In this document: one piece after another, positions 1 to 6,817 of the stretch
How positions within the stretch are numbered: the first letter of the stretch is position 1
How the letters are laid out: each line of letters opens with the position of its first letter
NCBI RefSeq assembly: GCF_009765965.1
Contig: NZ_LMUL01000014.1
Coordinates: forward strand, 1,468,572 to 1,532,571
Length of the DNA: 64,000 bases
From: Caulobacter sp. S45
GTDB taxonomy: Bacteria > Pseudomonadota > Alphaproteobacteria > Caulobacterales > Caulobacteraceae
Direction: 5' to 3'
Notes under the pieces: generated by a model
Told to the model about the DNA's origin: nothing
Databases searched by the model: none
What the model saw: only the letters and a program-made list of their open reading frames with translations
Translations under genes and position numbers: made by a program

Positions 1-40
1 CACGCACCCGCTGCTGCTGGCGCGCCGCGCCGCGCGTCGG

Positions 41-724
41 GTGAAATGGGCCGTCTTTCAGTACCGCAACGCCGCCAACATCCGTCTGCTCAGCCAATTC
101 GAAAGCCTGGGCGACAACTGCGAGTTCGCCAGCCTACAGAAGGGTTTCGGGGTCGACCTGCCCGGCATGTTCAAATGGACCGAGACATCGGTGCGGATGC
201 TGACGGACACGCTGGGCGACAATCTGGCCGGCGGGGACGACATCGCCAACCTGAAGCTGGAAACCAACACGCACGATGGGGAATATCTACTCCATCACCG
301 CCTCTACAAGGCCAACTCCCACACCTTCGCGCGCATCGCCTTGGACGATCCAGACAAGGTCCTGCAACGAGAGCATCGCCGCCTGATCCTGTTGAAACGC
401 AAGTTCCTGGAGGACGTCCAAGCCGGCCGACGCATCTATGTTTTCCGCAGCCTACGTCCCGTGAGTGAAGACCAGGCCGCCGACCTGCATCGCGCCCTGC
501 GCCGCAAGGGCCCCAACACCCTGTTGTGGATTCGGGCCGCCCGCGAACCTGGGCACGTCGGGCGGGTGGAACGCCGGGCCGACGGCCTGATGGTGGCCGA
601 GATCGACACCCTGGCCACCTATGAGGACGGCATGACCTATACCAGCCGGCATTGGCTGCCGATCCTACGCAAGGCGCGCGCCCTCGCCCACGACGTTCGC
701 GTCTCATCGGGAATGGCCGCGTGA
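41..724 (+). CDS. SLGDNCEF-motif protein of unknown function, possibly 5'-truncated
   Basis: I do not recognise a characterised function. The visible landmark is FESLGDNCEFASLQ near the N-terminus; from memory, SLGDNCEFG-type motifs occur in proteins encoded within surface-polysaccharide and glycosyltransferase loci. The chosen start is a GTG, but the reading frame is open from the left edge of the window, so the real start may lie outside and an N-terminal domain may be missing. The C-terminus overlaps the next gene by GTGA, suggesting translational coupling with the acyl carrier protein. There is no signal peptide or membrane segment. The length from the GTG is 227 residues. Confidence 0.6.
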   Translation: MKWAVFQYRNAANIRLLSQFESLGDNCEFASLQKGFGVDLPGMFKWTETSVRMLTDTLGDNLAGGDDIANLKLETNTHDGEYLLHHRLYKANSHTFARIALDDPDKVLQREHRRLILLKRKFLEDVQAGRRIYVFRSLRPVSEDQAADLHRALRRKGPNTLLWIRAAREPGHVGRVERRADGLMVAEIDTLATYEDGMTYTSRHWLPILRKARALAHDVRVSSGMAA

Positions 725-972
725 ACCTGCTCCTCGATCTGGACCTCGAGCGGGTGCTGGTCCTGGTGCGCGAACACGTCGGGCCGCACGCCGGCAAGCT
801 CGGCCCGTCCACTCGCGCCGCCGACGTGCGGGGCTGGGACTCCGTCGCCATGGTCAACCTGCTCTTCGCCCTCGAGGAGACCTTCGGCGTGGAGTTCACC
901 AGCGCGCAGATGGAGCGCGCGAATGGCGTGCCCATGCTGTTGAAACTGCTACAGGAAACACGAAGCGCTTAG
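721..972 (+). CDS. Stand-alone acyl carrier protein
   Basis: An 83-residue protein with the phosphopantetheine attachment motif GWDSVAMV; the serine is residue 41 from the GTG start. The helices after it (NLLFALEETFGVEFT) fit the ACP fold. I chose the GTG that overlaps the stop of the upstream gene (GTGA) over an in-frame ATG at 652 inside that gene. Stand-alone ACPs outside the fatty-acid operon usually serve a dedicated acyl or aminoacyl transfer step. With the SLGDNCEF protein upstream, a glycan or lipid decoration role is plausible but is inference. It is not the housekeeping AcpP: the sequence around the serine differs from the usual GADSLD. Confidence 0.8.
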   Translation: MNLLLDLDLERVLVLVREHVGPHAGKLGPSTRAADVRGWDSVAMVNLLFALEETFGVEFTSAQMERANGVPMLLKLLQETRSA

Positions 973-1040
973 GGTCGGTCACGCGCCGCGTGTCGCCACC
1001 AGGACACCCGCGACAAAATCGTCAGACTACCCTTGCCTTG

Positions 1041-1124
1041 TGCTCAGACGTAGCATAAGTGGCTTATGAAGGATCGGTCCCTACGTGGGAACGCCGCCCC
1101 AGAAATGCTCAAAGAGAGCATAAG
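1041..1124 (+). promoter_or_regulatory. Two near-identical palindromic operator sites upstream of nadA
   Basis: TGCTCAGACGTAGCATAAG at 1041-1059 and TGCTCAAAGAGAGCATAAG at 1106-1124 agree at 15 of 19 positions and lie 65 bp apart, about six helical turns. The second sits in a perfect inverted repeat ATGCTC-N5-GAGCAT (1105-1121). The first is partly overlapped by another perfect repeat, CATAAG-TGG-CTTATG (1054-1068). The downstream site ends 14 nt before the nadA ATG and abuts the AAGGAAG ribosome binding site, a position suited to repression. Alphaproteobacterial NAD genes are known to be controlled by repressors such as NadQ or NrtR; which protein binds here cannot be read from the sequence. 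Confidence 0.65.
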
Positions 1125-1138
1125 CAAGGAAGCGCCGC

Positions 1139-2155
1139 ATGTCGTTCGCTTTAGCTCCCCGTTCCGCCGCGCCGCAACGGCTTGTGGACGCGGCTGCGCT
1201 CTATGCGCGGGTCGGCGGCCACATCCCCAAGTTCGAGTGGGACAGCTTCGCCGACGACGCAGCGGCGATCGAACGGCTGAAGATCGAGCGGGACGCCATC
1301 GTGCTGGCCCACAACTACCAGACCCCGGAAATCTACCATGGCGTGGCCGACATCGTCGGCGACAGCCTGGCCCTGGCGCGCGAGGCCGGGAAGACCAGCG
1401 CCTCGGTGATCGTGATGGCCGGGGTCCACTTCATGGCCGAAACCGCCAAGATCCTGAACCCAGACAAGACGGTGCTGATCCCCGACGCCCGCGCCGGCTG
1501 CTCGCTGGCCGAGAGCATCACCGCCGCCGACGTCCGCGCGCTCAAGGCCCAGTACCCCGGCGTGCCCGTGGTCACCTACGTCAACACCTCCGCCGAGGTG
1601 AAGGCCGAGACCGACGTCTGCTGCACCTCCGGCAATGCGAAGAAGGTGGTCGAGACGGTGGTGCGCGAGTGGGGCGTGAACCGCGTGATCATGATCCCCG
1701 ACAAGTACCTGGCCGCCAATATCGGCCGCGAGACCGGGATCGAAATGATCACCTGGGACGGCGCCTGCGAGGTGCACGAACGCTTCACGCCGCAGGACAT
1801 CGCCGAATATCGCGACGCGATGCCGGGTGTGGTGGTGCTGGCCCATCCCGAATGCCCGCCCGAGGTGGTCGCAGCGGCCGACTATTCGGGCTCGACCGCC
1901 GGGATCGCCGACTACATCTCCGGCCGCAAGCCCAAGAAGGCGGTGCTGATCACCGAGTGCTCGATGGCCGACAACATCGCCGCCCTGAACCCGGAGACCG
2001 AGTTCCTGCGGCCCTGCAACCTCTGCCCCCACATGAAGCGGATCACCCTGAACGGCATCCGCCGCTCGCTGGAGACCCTGACCACCGAGGTGCTGGTCGA
2101 TCCCGCTATCGCCGCCCGCGCCCGTCAGGCGGTGGAGCGGATGCTGGCGATCTGA
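1139..2155 (+). CDS. nadA: Quinolinate synthase A
   Basis: Condenses iminoaspartate (made by NadB) with dihydroxyacetone phosphate to quinolinate, the first pyridine of de novo NAD synthesis, using an oxygen-sensitive 4Fe-4S cluster. The 338-residue protein has the NadA landmarks LAHNYQ near residue 60, the cysteines in RAGCSLAES and AHPECPPEV, and the C-terminal CNLCPHMK motif; three of these ligate the cluster in known NadA enzymes. The ATG follows AAGGAAG by six bases. nadB begins 11 nt downstream, so the two form an operon. A third gene, nadC, usually found with them, is absent here. Two palindromic operator sites lie just upstream. Confidence 0.97.
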   Translation: MSFALAPRSAAPQRLVDAAALYARVGGHIPKFEWDSFADDAAAIERLKIERDAIVLAHNYQTPEIYHGVADIVGDSLALAREAGKTSASVIVMAGVHFMAETAKILNPDKTVLIPDARAGCSLAESITAADVRALKAQYPGVPVVTYVNTSAEVKAETDVCCTSGNAKKVVETVVREWGVNRVIMIPDKYLAANIGRETGIEMITWDGACEVHERFTPQDIAEYRDAMPGVVVLAHPECPPEVVAAADYSGSTAGIADYISGRKPKKAVLITECSMADNIAALNPETEFLRPCNLCPHMKRITLNGIRRSLETLTTEVLVDPAIAARARQAVERMLAI

Positions 2156-2166
2156 GGGCGCGGACC

Positions 2167-3693
2167 ATGAAGCAGCGGACCATGCATCGGGACGGGGCGC
2201 CCATCGTCATCGGCGCCGGCGCGGCGGGGCTGAGCGCGGCTTTGCGCTTGGCCGAGTACGGTCCGGTGACGGTGCTCTGCGCCGCCGACCTCGGCCAGCA
2301 GGCGGCCTCCGCCTGGGCCCAGGGTGGGGTCGCCGCCGCCGTGGGCGCGGACGATGCGCCCGAACTACACGCCCAGGACACCCTGGCCGCTGGAGACGGC
2401 CTGTGCGCGCCGGAAGCGACGCGCCGCATCACCGCCGCCGGCCCCTCGGCCGTAGACCGGCTGGCCGAGATCGGCGCCCGGTTCGACCGCGCGGCGGACG
2501 GGTCGTTCAAGCTCGGGCTGGAAGCCGCCCACAGCCGTCGCCGCATCGTCCATGCCCAGGGCGACGGCACCGGCCGCGAGGTGCTGCGCGCCCTGGTCGA
2601 GGCGGCCGTCCGCACACGGAACATCATCCTGCTGGAGCGGATCGACGCACGGCGCCTGCTGCTGGACGCCAATGGCGCGGTCGCCGGCGTGCTGGCCGCC
2701 GACAGGGACGGGACGGCGCTCACCCTGCGATCCGGCCGGGTCGTGATCGCCACCGGCGGGCTCGGCGGGCTCTACGCCCACACCACCAATCCCTCCGGCG
2801 CGCTGGGCCTGGGCCTGGCCATGGCGGCGCGGGCAGGCGCTGTGCTGGCGGACATGGAGTTCGTGCAGTTCCATCCGACCGCGCTCGACGTCGGCCTCGA
2901 CCCCATGCCGCTGGTCAGCGAAGCGGTGCGCGGCGAGGGTGCGATCCTGGTCAACGATCTCGGCGAACGTTTCATGGCCGGTCACGGTCGCGCCGAGCTG
3001 GAGCCCCGCGACGTGGTCGCGCGCGCGGTGTGGGCCGAGTTGACCGCCGGTCGCAAGGTGTTCCTGGACGCCCGCGAGGCCCTGGGCGAACGCTTCGCTG
3101 TCGCCTTCCCATCGATCACCGCCGCCTGCTTGGCGGCCGGCGTCGATCCCGCCCTCCAGCCGATCCCGATCCGGCCGGCGGCGCACTACCACATGGGCGG
3201 GATCGGCGTGGATGCGCACGGCCGCAGCACGGTCGCGGGCCTGTGGGCCTGCGGCGAGGCCGCCTCCACTGGCCTGCACGGAGCTAACCGGCTGGCCTCC
3301 AACTCCTTGCTGGAGGCGGCGGTGTGCGGCGAGGCCGTGGCGCGGGACGTGGCGTGCTTCACCGCTTCAGCGGGCACGCCCCGGACACAGCGCCTGCCGC
3401 CGCGCCCGGAGCCCGGCGTGGTGCGCGCGATTCTGGACGCCCATGCCGGCGTGCTACGCGACGCGACGGGGCTGCAGGCGGCGCTGGCCGCTCTGCGCCC
3501 GCTGGCGTTCGGCGAGGGCCCGCAAGCCGACCCAGCCCTGGCCGCCCTGTTCATCGTCATCGGCGCCCTGGCGCGACTGGAGAGCCGCGGCGGCCACTTC
3601 CGCACCGATTACCCAGCCCACGTGGCGGTCGCGCGCTCCAGCCGGCTGGCCCTGACGGACCTGCTGGCAGAGCCGGTGGCCGTGGCGGCGTGA
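2167..3693 (+). CDS. nadB: L-aspartate oxidase
   Basis: An FAD enzyme that oxidises L-aspartate to iminoaspartate, the substrate of NadA. The 508-residue protein starts with a Rossmann dinucleotide motif (IVIGAGAAGLSAAL, residues about 15-28), contains the flavoprotein segment MEFVQFHPTAL, the active-site region HYHMGGIGVD and GLHGANRLASNSLLE near the FAD site. The frame stays open far upstream through nadA, but homology begins at the ATG at 2167; a second ATG at 2182 is possible. It ends four bases before a family A palindromic repeat, which could act as a transcription end. Confidence 0.96.
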   Translation: MKQRTMHRDGAPIVIGAGAAGLSAALRLAEYGPVTVLCAADLGQQAASAWAQGGVAAAVGADDAPELHAQDTLAAGDGLCAPEATRRITAAGPSAVDRLAEIGARFDRAADGSFKLGLEAAHSRRRIVHAQGDGTGREVLRALVEAAVRTRNIILLERIDARRLLLDANGAVAGVLAADRDGTALTLRSGRVVIATGGLGGLYAHTTNPSGALGLGLAMAARAGAVLADMEFVQFHPTALDVGLDPMPLVSEAVRGEGAILVNDLGERFMAGHGRAELEPRDVVARAVWAELTAGRKVFLDAREALGERFAVAFPSITAACLAAGVDPALQPIPIRPAAHYHMGGIGVDAHGRSTVAGLWACGEAASTGLHGANRLASNSLLEAAVCGEAVARDVACFTASAGTPRTQRLPPRPEPGVVRAILDAHAGVLRDATGLQAALAALRPLAFGEGPQADPALAALFIVIGALARLESRGGHFRTDYPAHVAVARSSRLALTDLLAEPVAVAA

Positions 3694-3696
3694 TCT

Positions 3697-3850
3697 CCTT
3701 CTCCCCTTGCGGGAGAAGGAAGGGGCCCGCGTCGCGCAGCGGCGTGGGAAGGTTGAGGGGTCTTGCTGCGTTTTCAGCGCCGAACGTCCGTCGACCCCTC
3801 ACCCTCCCAGCAAAGCTGGGCCCCTCCCTCTCCCGCAAGGGGAGAGGGGG
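3697..3850 (+). repeat. Dispersed palindromic repeat, family A, copy 1
   Basis: Begins with a perfect hairpin CCTTCTCCC (3697-3705) / GGGAGAAGG (3711-3719), followed by AAGGGGCCC and a GAGGGGTC block that can pair with GACCCCTC and GGGCCCCT in the right half. It contains the inner hairpin CCCAGC-AAA-GCTGGG and ends with CCCTCTCCC-N5-GGGAGAGGG. The whole element can fold as one long dumbbell. Two further copies lie at 28003 and 36619. A partial extra GCGGGAGAAGG-like piece follows near 3880. No open reading frame in it is credible. Confidence 0.85.
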
Positions 3851-3939
3851 TGCATGCTTGCGTCGCTTCACACCTTGCGGGAGAAGGGACATCCGCCCGT
3901 TCCCGACAAGGGGGATAAGGGCCTTGGAGCTACGCCGCC

Positions 3940-4695
3940 TTGCCTGAAGCCCCCTCGCCAGAACTCGCCCCGCTCGCTGGCCGCGTCGCCCTGGTCACCG
4001 GCGCCTCGCGCGGCATCGGCTACGAGATCGCGCTGGGCCTAGCCAAGGCCGGCGCGCATGTGATCGCCACCGCCCGCACCCAGGGCGGCCTGGAAGAGTT
4101 GGACGACGCCATCCTGGCCGCCACCGGCGAGCGCGCCACCCTGGTCCCGGTAAACATCACCGATGGCGCGGCCATCGACCGCCTGGGTGCGGCCATCTAC
4201 GAGCGGTGGAAACGGCTGGACATCCTGATCTCCAACGCCGGCGACCTCGGCCTGATCACGCCCCTGGCGCACCTGGACCCCAAGGTGTGGGAGCGGTCGC
4301 TGGCGGTGAACATGACCGCCACCTACCGTCTGGTCCGCTCGATGGACCCGCTGCTGCGGCTGGCCCCGGCCGCGCGCGCCATCTTCATGAGCACGGGCGT
4401 CGCCTCCAAGCCGCAGGCCTTCTGGGGCGCCTACGCCGCCACCAAGGCCGGGATGGAGGCCATCGTGCGCACCTATGCCGACGAGACCGACAACACGCCG
4501 ATCCGCTGCATCCTGTTGAGCCCCGGCCCTATGCGCACACGGATGCGGATGCAGGCCTTCCCGGGCGAAGACCCCAACGACCTGACCCCGCCCGACGCCA
4601 TCGTCCCCCTGGTGCTGGAACTGGTCACGGGCGAGCGCGAAGACCCGAAGGTCGAATTTGTCCGCTACCCCGAGTGGGCGGCGAAGCGAGGCTGA
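3940..4695 (+). CDS. Short-chain dehydrogenase/reductase
   Basis: A classical SDR of 251 residues with cofactor motif TGASRGIG (20-27), structural motif SNAG (98-101), catalytic Ser151 and the Y165-x3-K169 pair. It is expected to oxidise or reduce an alcohol/carbonyl with NAD(P)(H); the substrate cannot be read from the sequence. The start is TTG, chosen because GGAG lies upstream and the SDR fold begins immediately after. The next gene, an ATP-grasp ligase, starts 4 nt after its stop and the third, a flavin monooxygenase, overlaps that one by ATGA, so all three are probably one transcription unit. Confidence 0.92.
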   Translation: MPEAPSPELAPLAGRVALVTGASRGIGYEIALGLAKAGAHVIATARTQGGLEELDDAILAATGERATLVPVNITDGAAIDRLGAAIYERWKRLDILISNAGDLGLITPLAHLDPKVWERSLAVNMTATYRLVRSMDPLLRLAPAARAIFMSTGVASKPQAFWGAYAATKAGMEAIVRTYADETDNTPIRCILLSPGPMRTRMRMQAFPGEDPNDLTPPDAIVPLVLELVTGEREDPKVEFVRYPEWAAKRG

Positions 4696-4699
4696 ACCG

Positions 4700-5623
4700 A
4701 TGGCCGATCTGGCGATCTATTACGAACATCCCGAGTGGTTCAAACCGCTGTTCGCCGTGCTGGAGAAGCGCGGGGTGAGCTGGATCCCGCTCCCGGTGCA
4801 GGAGCACCTGTTCGACCCGTCCGACCTGCGCGCCCCCGCGCCGGTGGTGCTGAACCGGCTGGCGATGTCGTCCTTCCTGCGCCAGGACGAGCACGCCATC
4901 TTCTACTCCCAGGCGCTGATGGCCCACTATGAGGCGGCCGGCGCCAGGGTGATCAACGGCAGCGCGGCGCTAACCATCGACACCTCCAAGGCGCGCCAGA
5001 TGACTCTGCTGCGTTCGCTGGGGCTGCAGATTCCGGCCACCGTGGTCGTCCACCGCTCCGCCGACATCGTGCGCGCCGCCGCCGAGCTGCGCTTCCCGGT
5101 CATGGTCAAGGGCGACATCGGCGGCTCCGGCGCCGGCATGGCCCGCTACGACAGCCTGGAGGACCTGGCCGCCTTCGCCGAGGAGAACGGTTGCCCGACC
5201 GGCATCAACGGCGTGACCCTGGTGCAGGAATACGTCCCGGCCCGCAACGGCCAGGTGATCCGCTGCGAAACCTTGAACGGCAAGTTCCTCTACGCCATCG
5301 CCCTGAACGGCGCGGGCTCGACCTTCGACCTGTGCCCGGCCGACGTCTGCATGGCCGACAAGCCCTCGATCACCATCGAGGCCTACACCCCCTCGCCGGA
5401 GATCGTCCGGGCGGTCGAGGCCGTGGCCCGCGCCTCGCACCTGGACGTCGGCGGCATCGAGTACATGGTCGACGACCGCGACGGGGTGGAGCGGTTCTAC
5501 GACATCAATGCGCTCTCCAACTTCGTCGCCAACCCGCTGGACGTACTGGGCTACGACCCGCACGAGAAGCTGGTGGACTTCGTGGTCGACGAGATCGCCA
5601 AGACCCGGAAGGCCGCCGCATGA
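4700..5623 (+). CDS. ATP-grasp ligase, RimK/glutathione-synthase-like
   Basis: A 307-residue protein resembling ATP-grasp carboxylate-amine ligases: FPVMVKGDIGGSGAGMARYDS matches the lysine and glycine-rich nucleotide-binding region, followed by LVQEYVPARNG and a C-terminal acidic/asparagine metal site (YMVDDRDG, YDINALSNFVANP). Such enzymes activate a carboxylate as acyl phosphate and join it to an amine or thiol. The start used is the ATG at 4700, 4 nt after the SDR stop; the frame opens 14 codons further up inside the SDR gene. Substrate unknown. It overlaps the monooxygenase gene by ATGA, suggesting the three products work on one small molecule. Confidence 0.85.
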   Translation: MADLAIYYEHPEWFKPLFAVLEKRGVSWIPLPVQEHLFDPSDLRAPAPVVLNRLAMSSFLRQDEHAIFYSQALMAHYEAAGARVINGSAALTIDTSKARQMTLLRSLGLQIPATVVVHRSADIVRAAAELRFPVMVKGDIGGSGAGMARYDSLEDLAAFAEENGCPTGINGVTLVQEYVPARNGQVIRCETLNGKFLYAIALNGAGSTFDLCPADVCMADKPSITIEAYTPSPEIVRAVEAVARASHLDVGGIEYMVDDRDGVERFYDINALSNFVANPLDVLGYDPHEKLVDFVVDEIAKTRKAAA

Positions 5624-6663
5624 AGTACGGCTTCTGGGCTCCGGTCTTCGGCGGCTGGCTGCGCAACGTCCCCGACGAGGGGATGTCGGCCAGCTGGGAC
5701 TATATGAGCCGGCTGTGCCAGCGGGCCGAGCAGATCGGCTACGACCTGACCCTGGTCGCCGAACTGAACCTGAACGACATCAAGGGGACCGACCAGCCGG
5801 CGCTGGACGCCTGGTCCACCGCCGCAGCCCTCGCGGCCGTCACCAAGCGGTTGGAGCTGATGGTGGCCGTGCGCCCGAACTTCCACCACCCCGCCCTGTT
5901 CGCCAAGCAGGCCGCCAATATCGACCGCATCTCCGGCGGCCGGCTGGCGCTGAACGTGGTGTCGTCCTGGTGGGCGGACGAGGCGACCCAGTACGGCCTG
6001 CAGTTCGACCAGCACGACGACCGCTACGCCCGCACCCGCGAATGGCTGCAGGTGGTCGACGGGCTGTGGACCCAGACCCCCTTCAGCTTCGAGGGTGAAC
6101 GCTACACGATGAAGGACGCCATCTGCGAGCCCAAGCCGGTGTCCAAGCCCCGACCGACCATCTATGCGGGCGGCGAGTCGGACTCGGCCAAGACCCTGAT
6201 CGCCACCTATTGCGACGCCTACGTCATGCACGGCGACGAGCCTGAATTCATCGCCGCCAAGATCGCTGACATGCGCGCGCGCCGCGAGGCGCTCGGCCTG
6301 GGACCGATGATCTACGGCATGGCCGCCTACGCCATCGTCCGCGACACCCAGGCAGAGGCCGAGGTCGAGGTCGAGCGGATAACCACGCTCGACACCCGCG
6401 CACCGGGCTTCGCCAACTTCGAGCAATGGCTCTCGGGCACCGAGCTGGAGCGCGAGCTGAAGATCAAGGAATACAGCGTCTCCAACCGCGGCCTGCGTCC
6501 CGGCCTGATCGGCACGCCCGAGCACATCCGCGCCCGCGTCGCCGAATTCGAAGCCGCCGGGCTGGACCTGCTGCTGCTGCAGATGAGCCCGCAGCTGGAG
6601 GAGATGGAACGCTTCTCCGCCCAGGTGATCCAGCCGGTAGGCGCGGAGGCGGTCGTCGCCTAG
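5620..6663 (+). CDS. LLM-class flavin-dependent monooxygenase (SsuD-like)
   Basis: A 347-residue bacterial-luciferase-like TIM-barrel protein. MKYGFWAPVFGGWLRN, FHHPALFAKQAANIDRISGGRLALNVVSSWW and the GGESDSAKTLIATYCDAYVMHGD segment match the SsuD / alkanesulfonate and dimethylsulfone monooxygenase branch, which uses reduced FMN from a partner reductase. No flavin reductase is encoded nearby. The ATG overlaps the stop of the ATP-grasp gene. The substrate could be a sulfonate, sulfone or other small organic compound; the co-encoded SDR and ATP-grasp ligase are not part of the usual ssu operon, so a different pathway is likely. Confidence 0.88.
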   Translation: MKYGFWAPVFGGWLRNVPDEGMSASWDYMSRLCQRAEQIGYDLTLVAELNLNDIKGTDQPALDAWSTAAALAAVTKRLELMVAVRPNFHHPALFAKQAANIDRISGGRLALNVVSSWWADEATQYGLQFDQHDDRYARTREWLQVVDGLWTQTPFSFEGERYTMKDAICEPKPVSKPRPTIYAGGESDSAKTLIATYCDAYVMHGDEPEFIAAKIADMRARREALGLGPMIYGMAAYAIVRDTQAEAEVEVERITTLDTRAPGFANFEQWLSGTELERELKIKEYSVSNRGLRPGLIGTPEHIRARVAEFEAAGLDLLLLQMSPQLEEMERFSAQVIQPVGAEAVVA

Positions 6664-6671
6664 GAGGCGTT

Positions 6672-6780
6672 GTGCGTCCTTCGAGACGCCCCTTCGGGGC
6701 TCCTCAGGATGACGAAACTTGGTGCATTCCAAAAACATTCGTCATGCTGAGGAGCGGCTTGGCCGCGGTTCGAAGCACGC
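6672..6780 (+). repeat. Long imperfect palindromic intergenic element
   Basis: The left arm GTGCGTCCTTCGA (6672-6684) matches the inverse of TTCGAAGCACGC (6769-6780), and GCTCCTCAGGATGACG matches the inverse of CGTCATGCTGAGGAGC. Between the arms is an AT-richer centre around 6716-6740. Mosaic palindromes of this composition are common between genes in alphaproteobacterial genomes (from memory). It lies between the monooxygenase and the alpha-glucosidase and carries no credible gene. Only one copy is in this window. Confidence 0.7.
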
Positions 6781-6817
6781 ACCCCGCTAAGTCCCCGCCC
6801 TCAACGGACGCCCGCCC

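Noticed and set aside
1066..2166. Very long reading frame continuous with nadB, starting at 1066
   Set aside because: It is nadB's frame running antisense-free through nadA, which has its own full-length homology; the extra part is Arg/Gly-rich and matches nothing.
2160..3940. nadC directly after nadB
   Set aside because: The region after nadB is a palindromic repeat followed by an SDR gene; no quinolinate phosphoribosyltransferase frame exists there.
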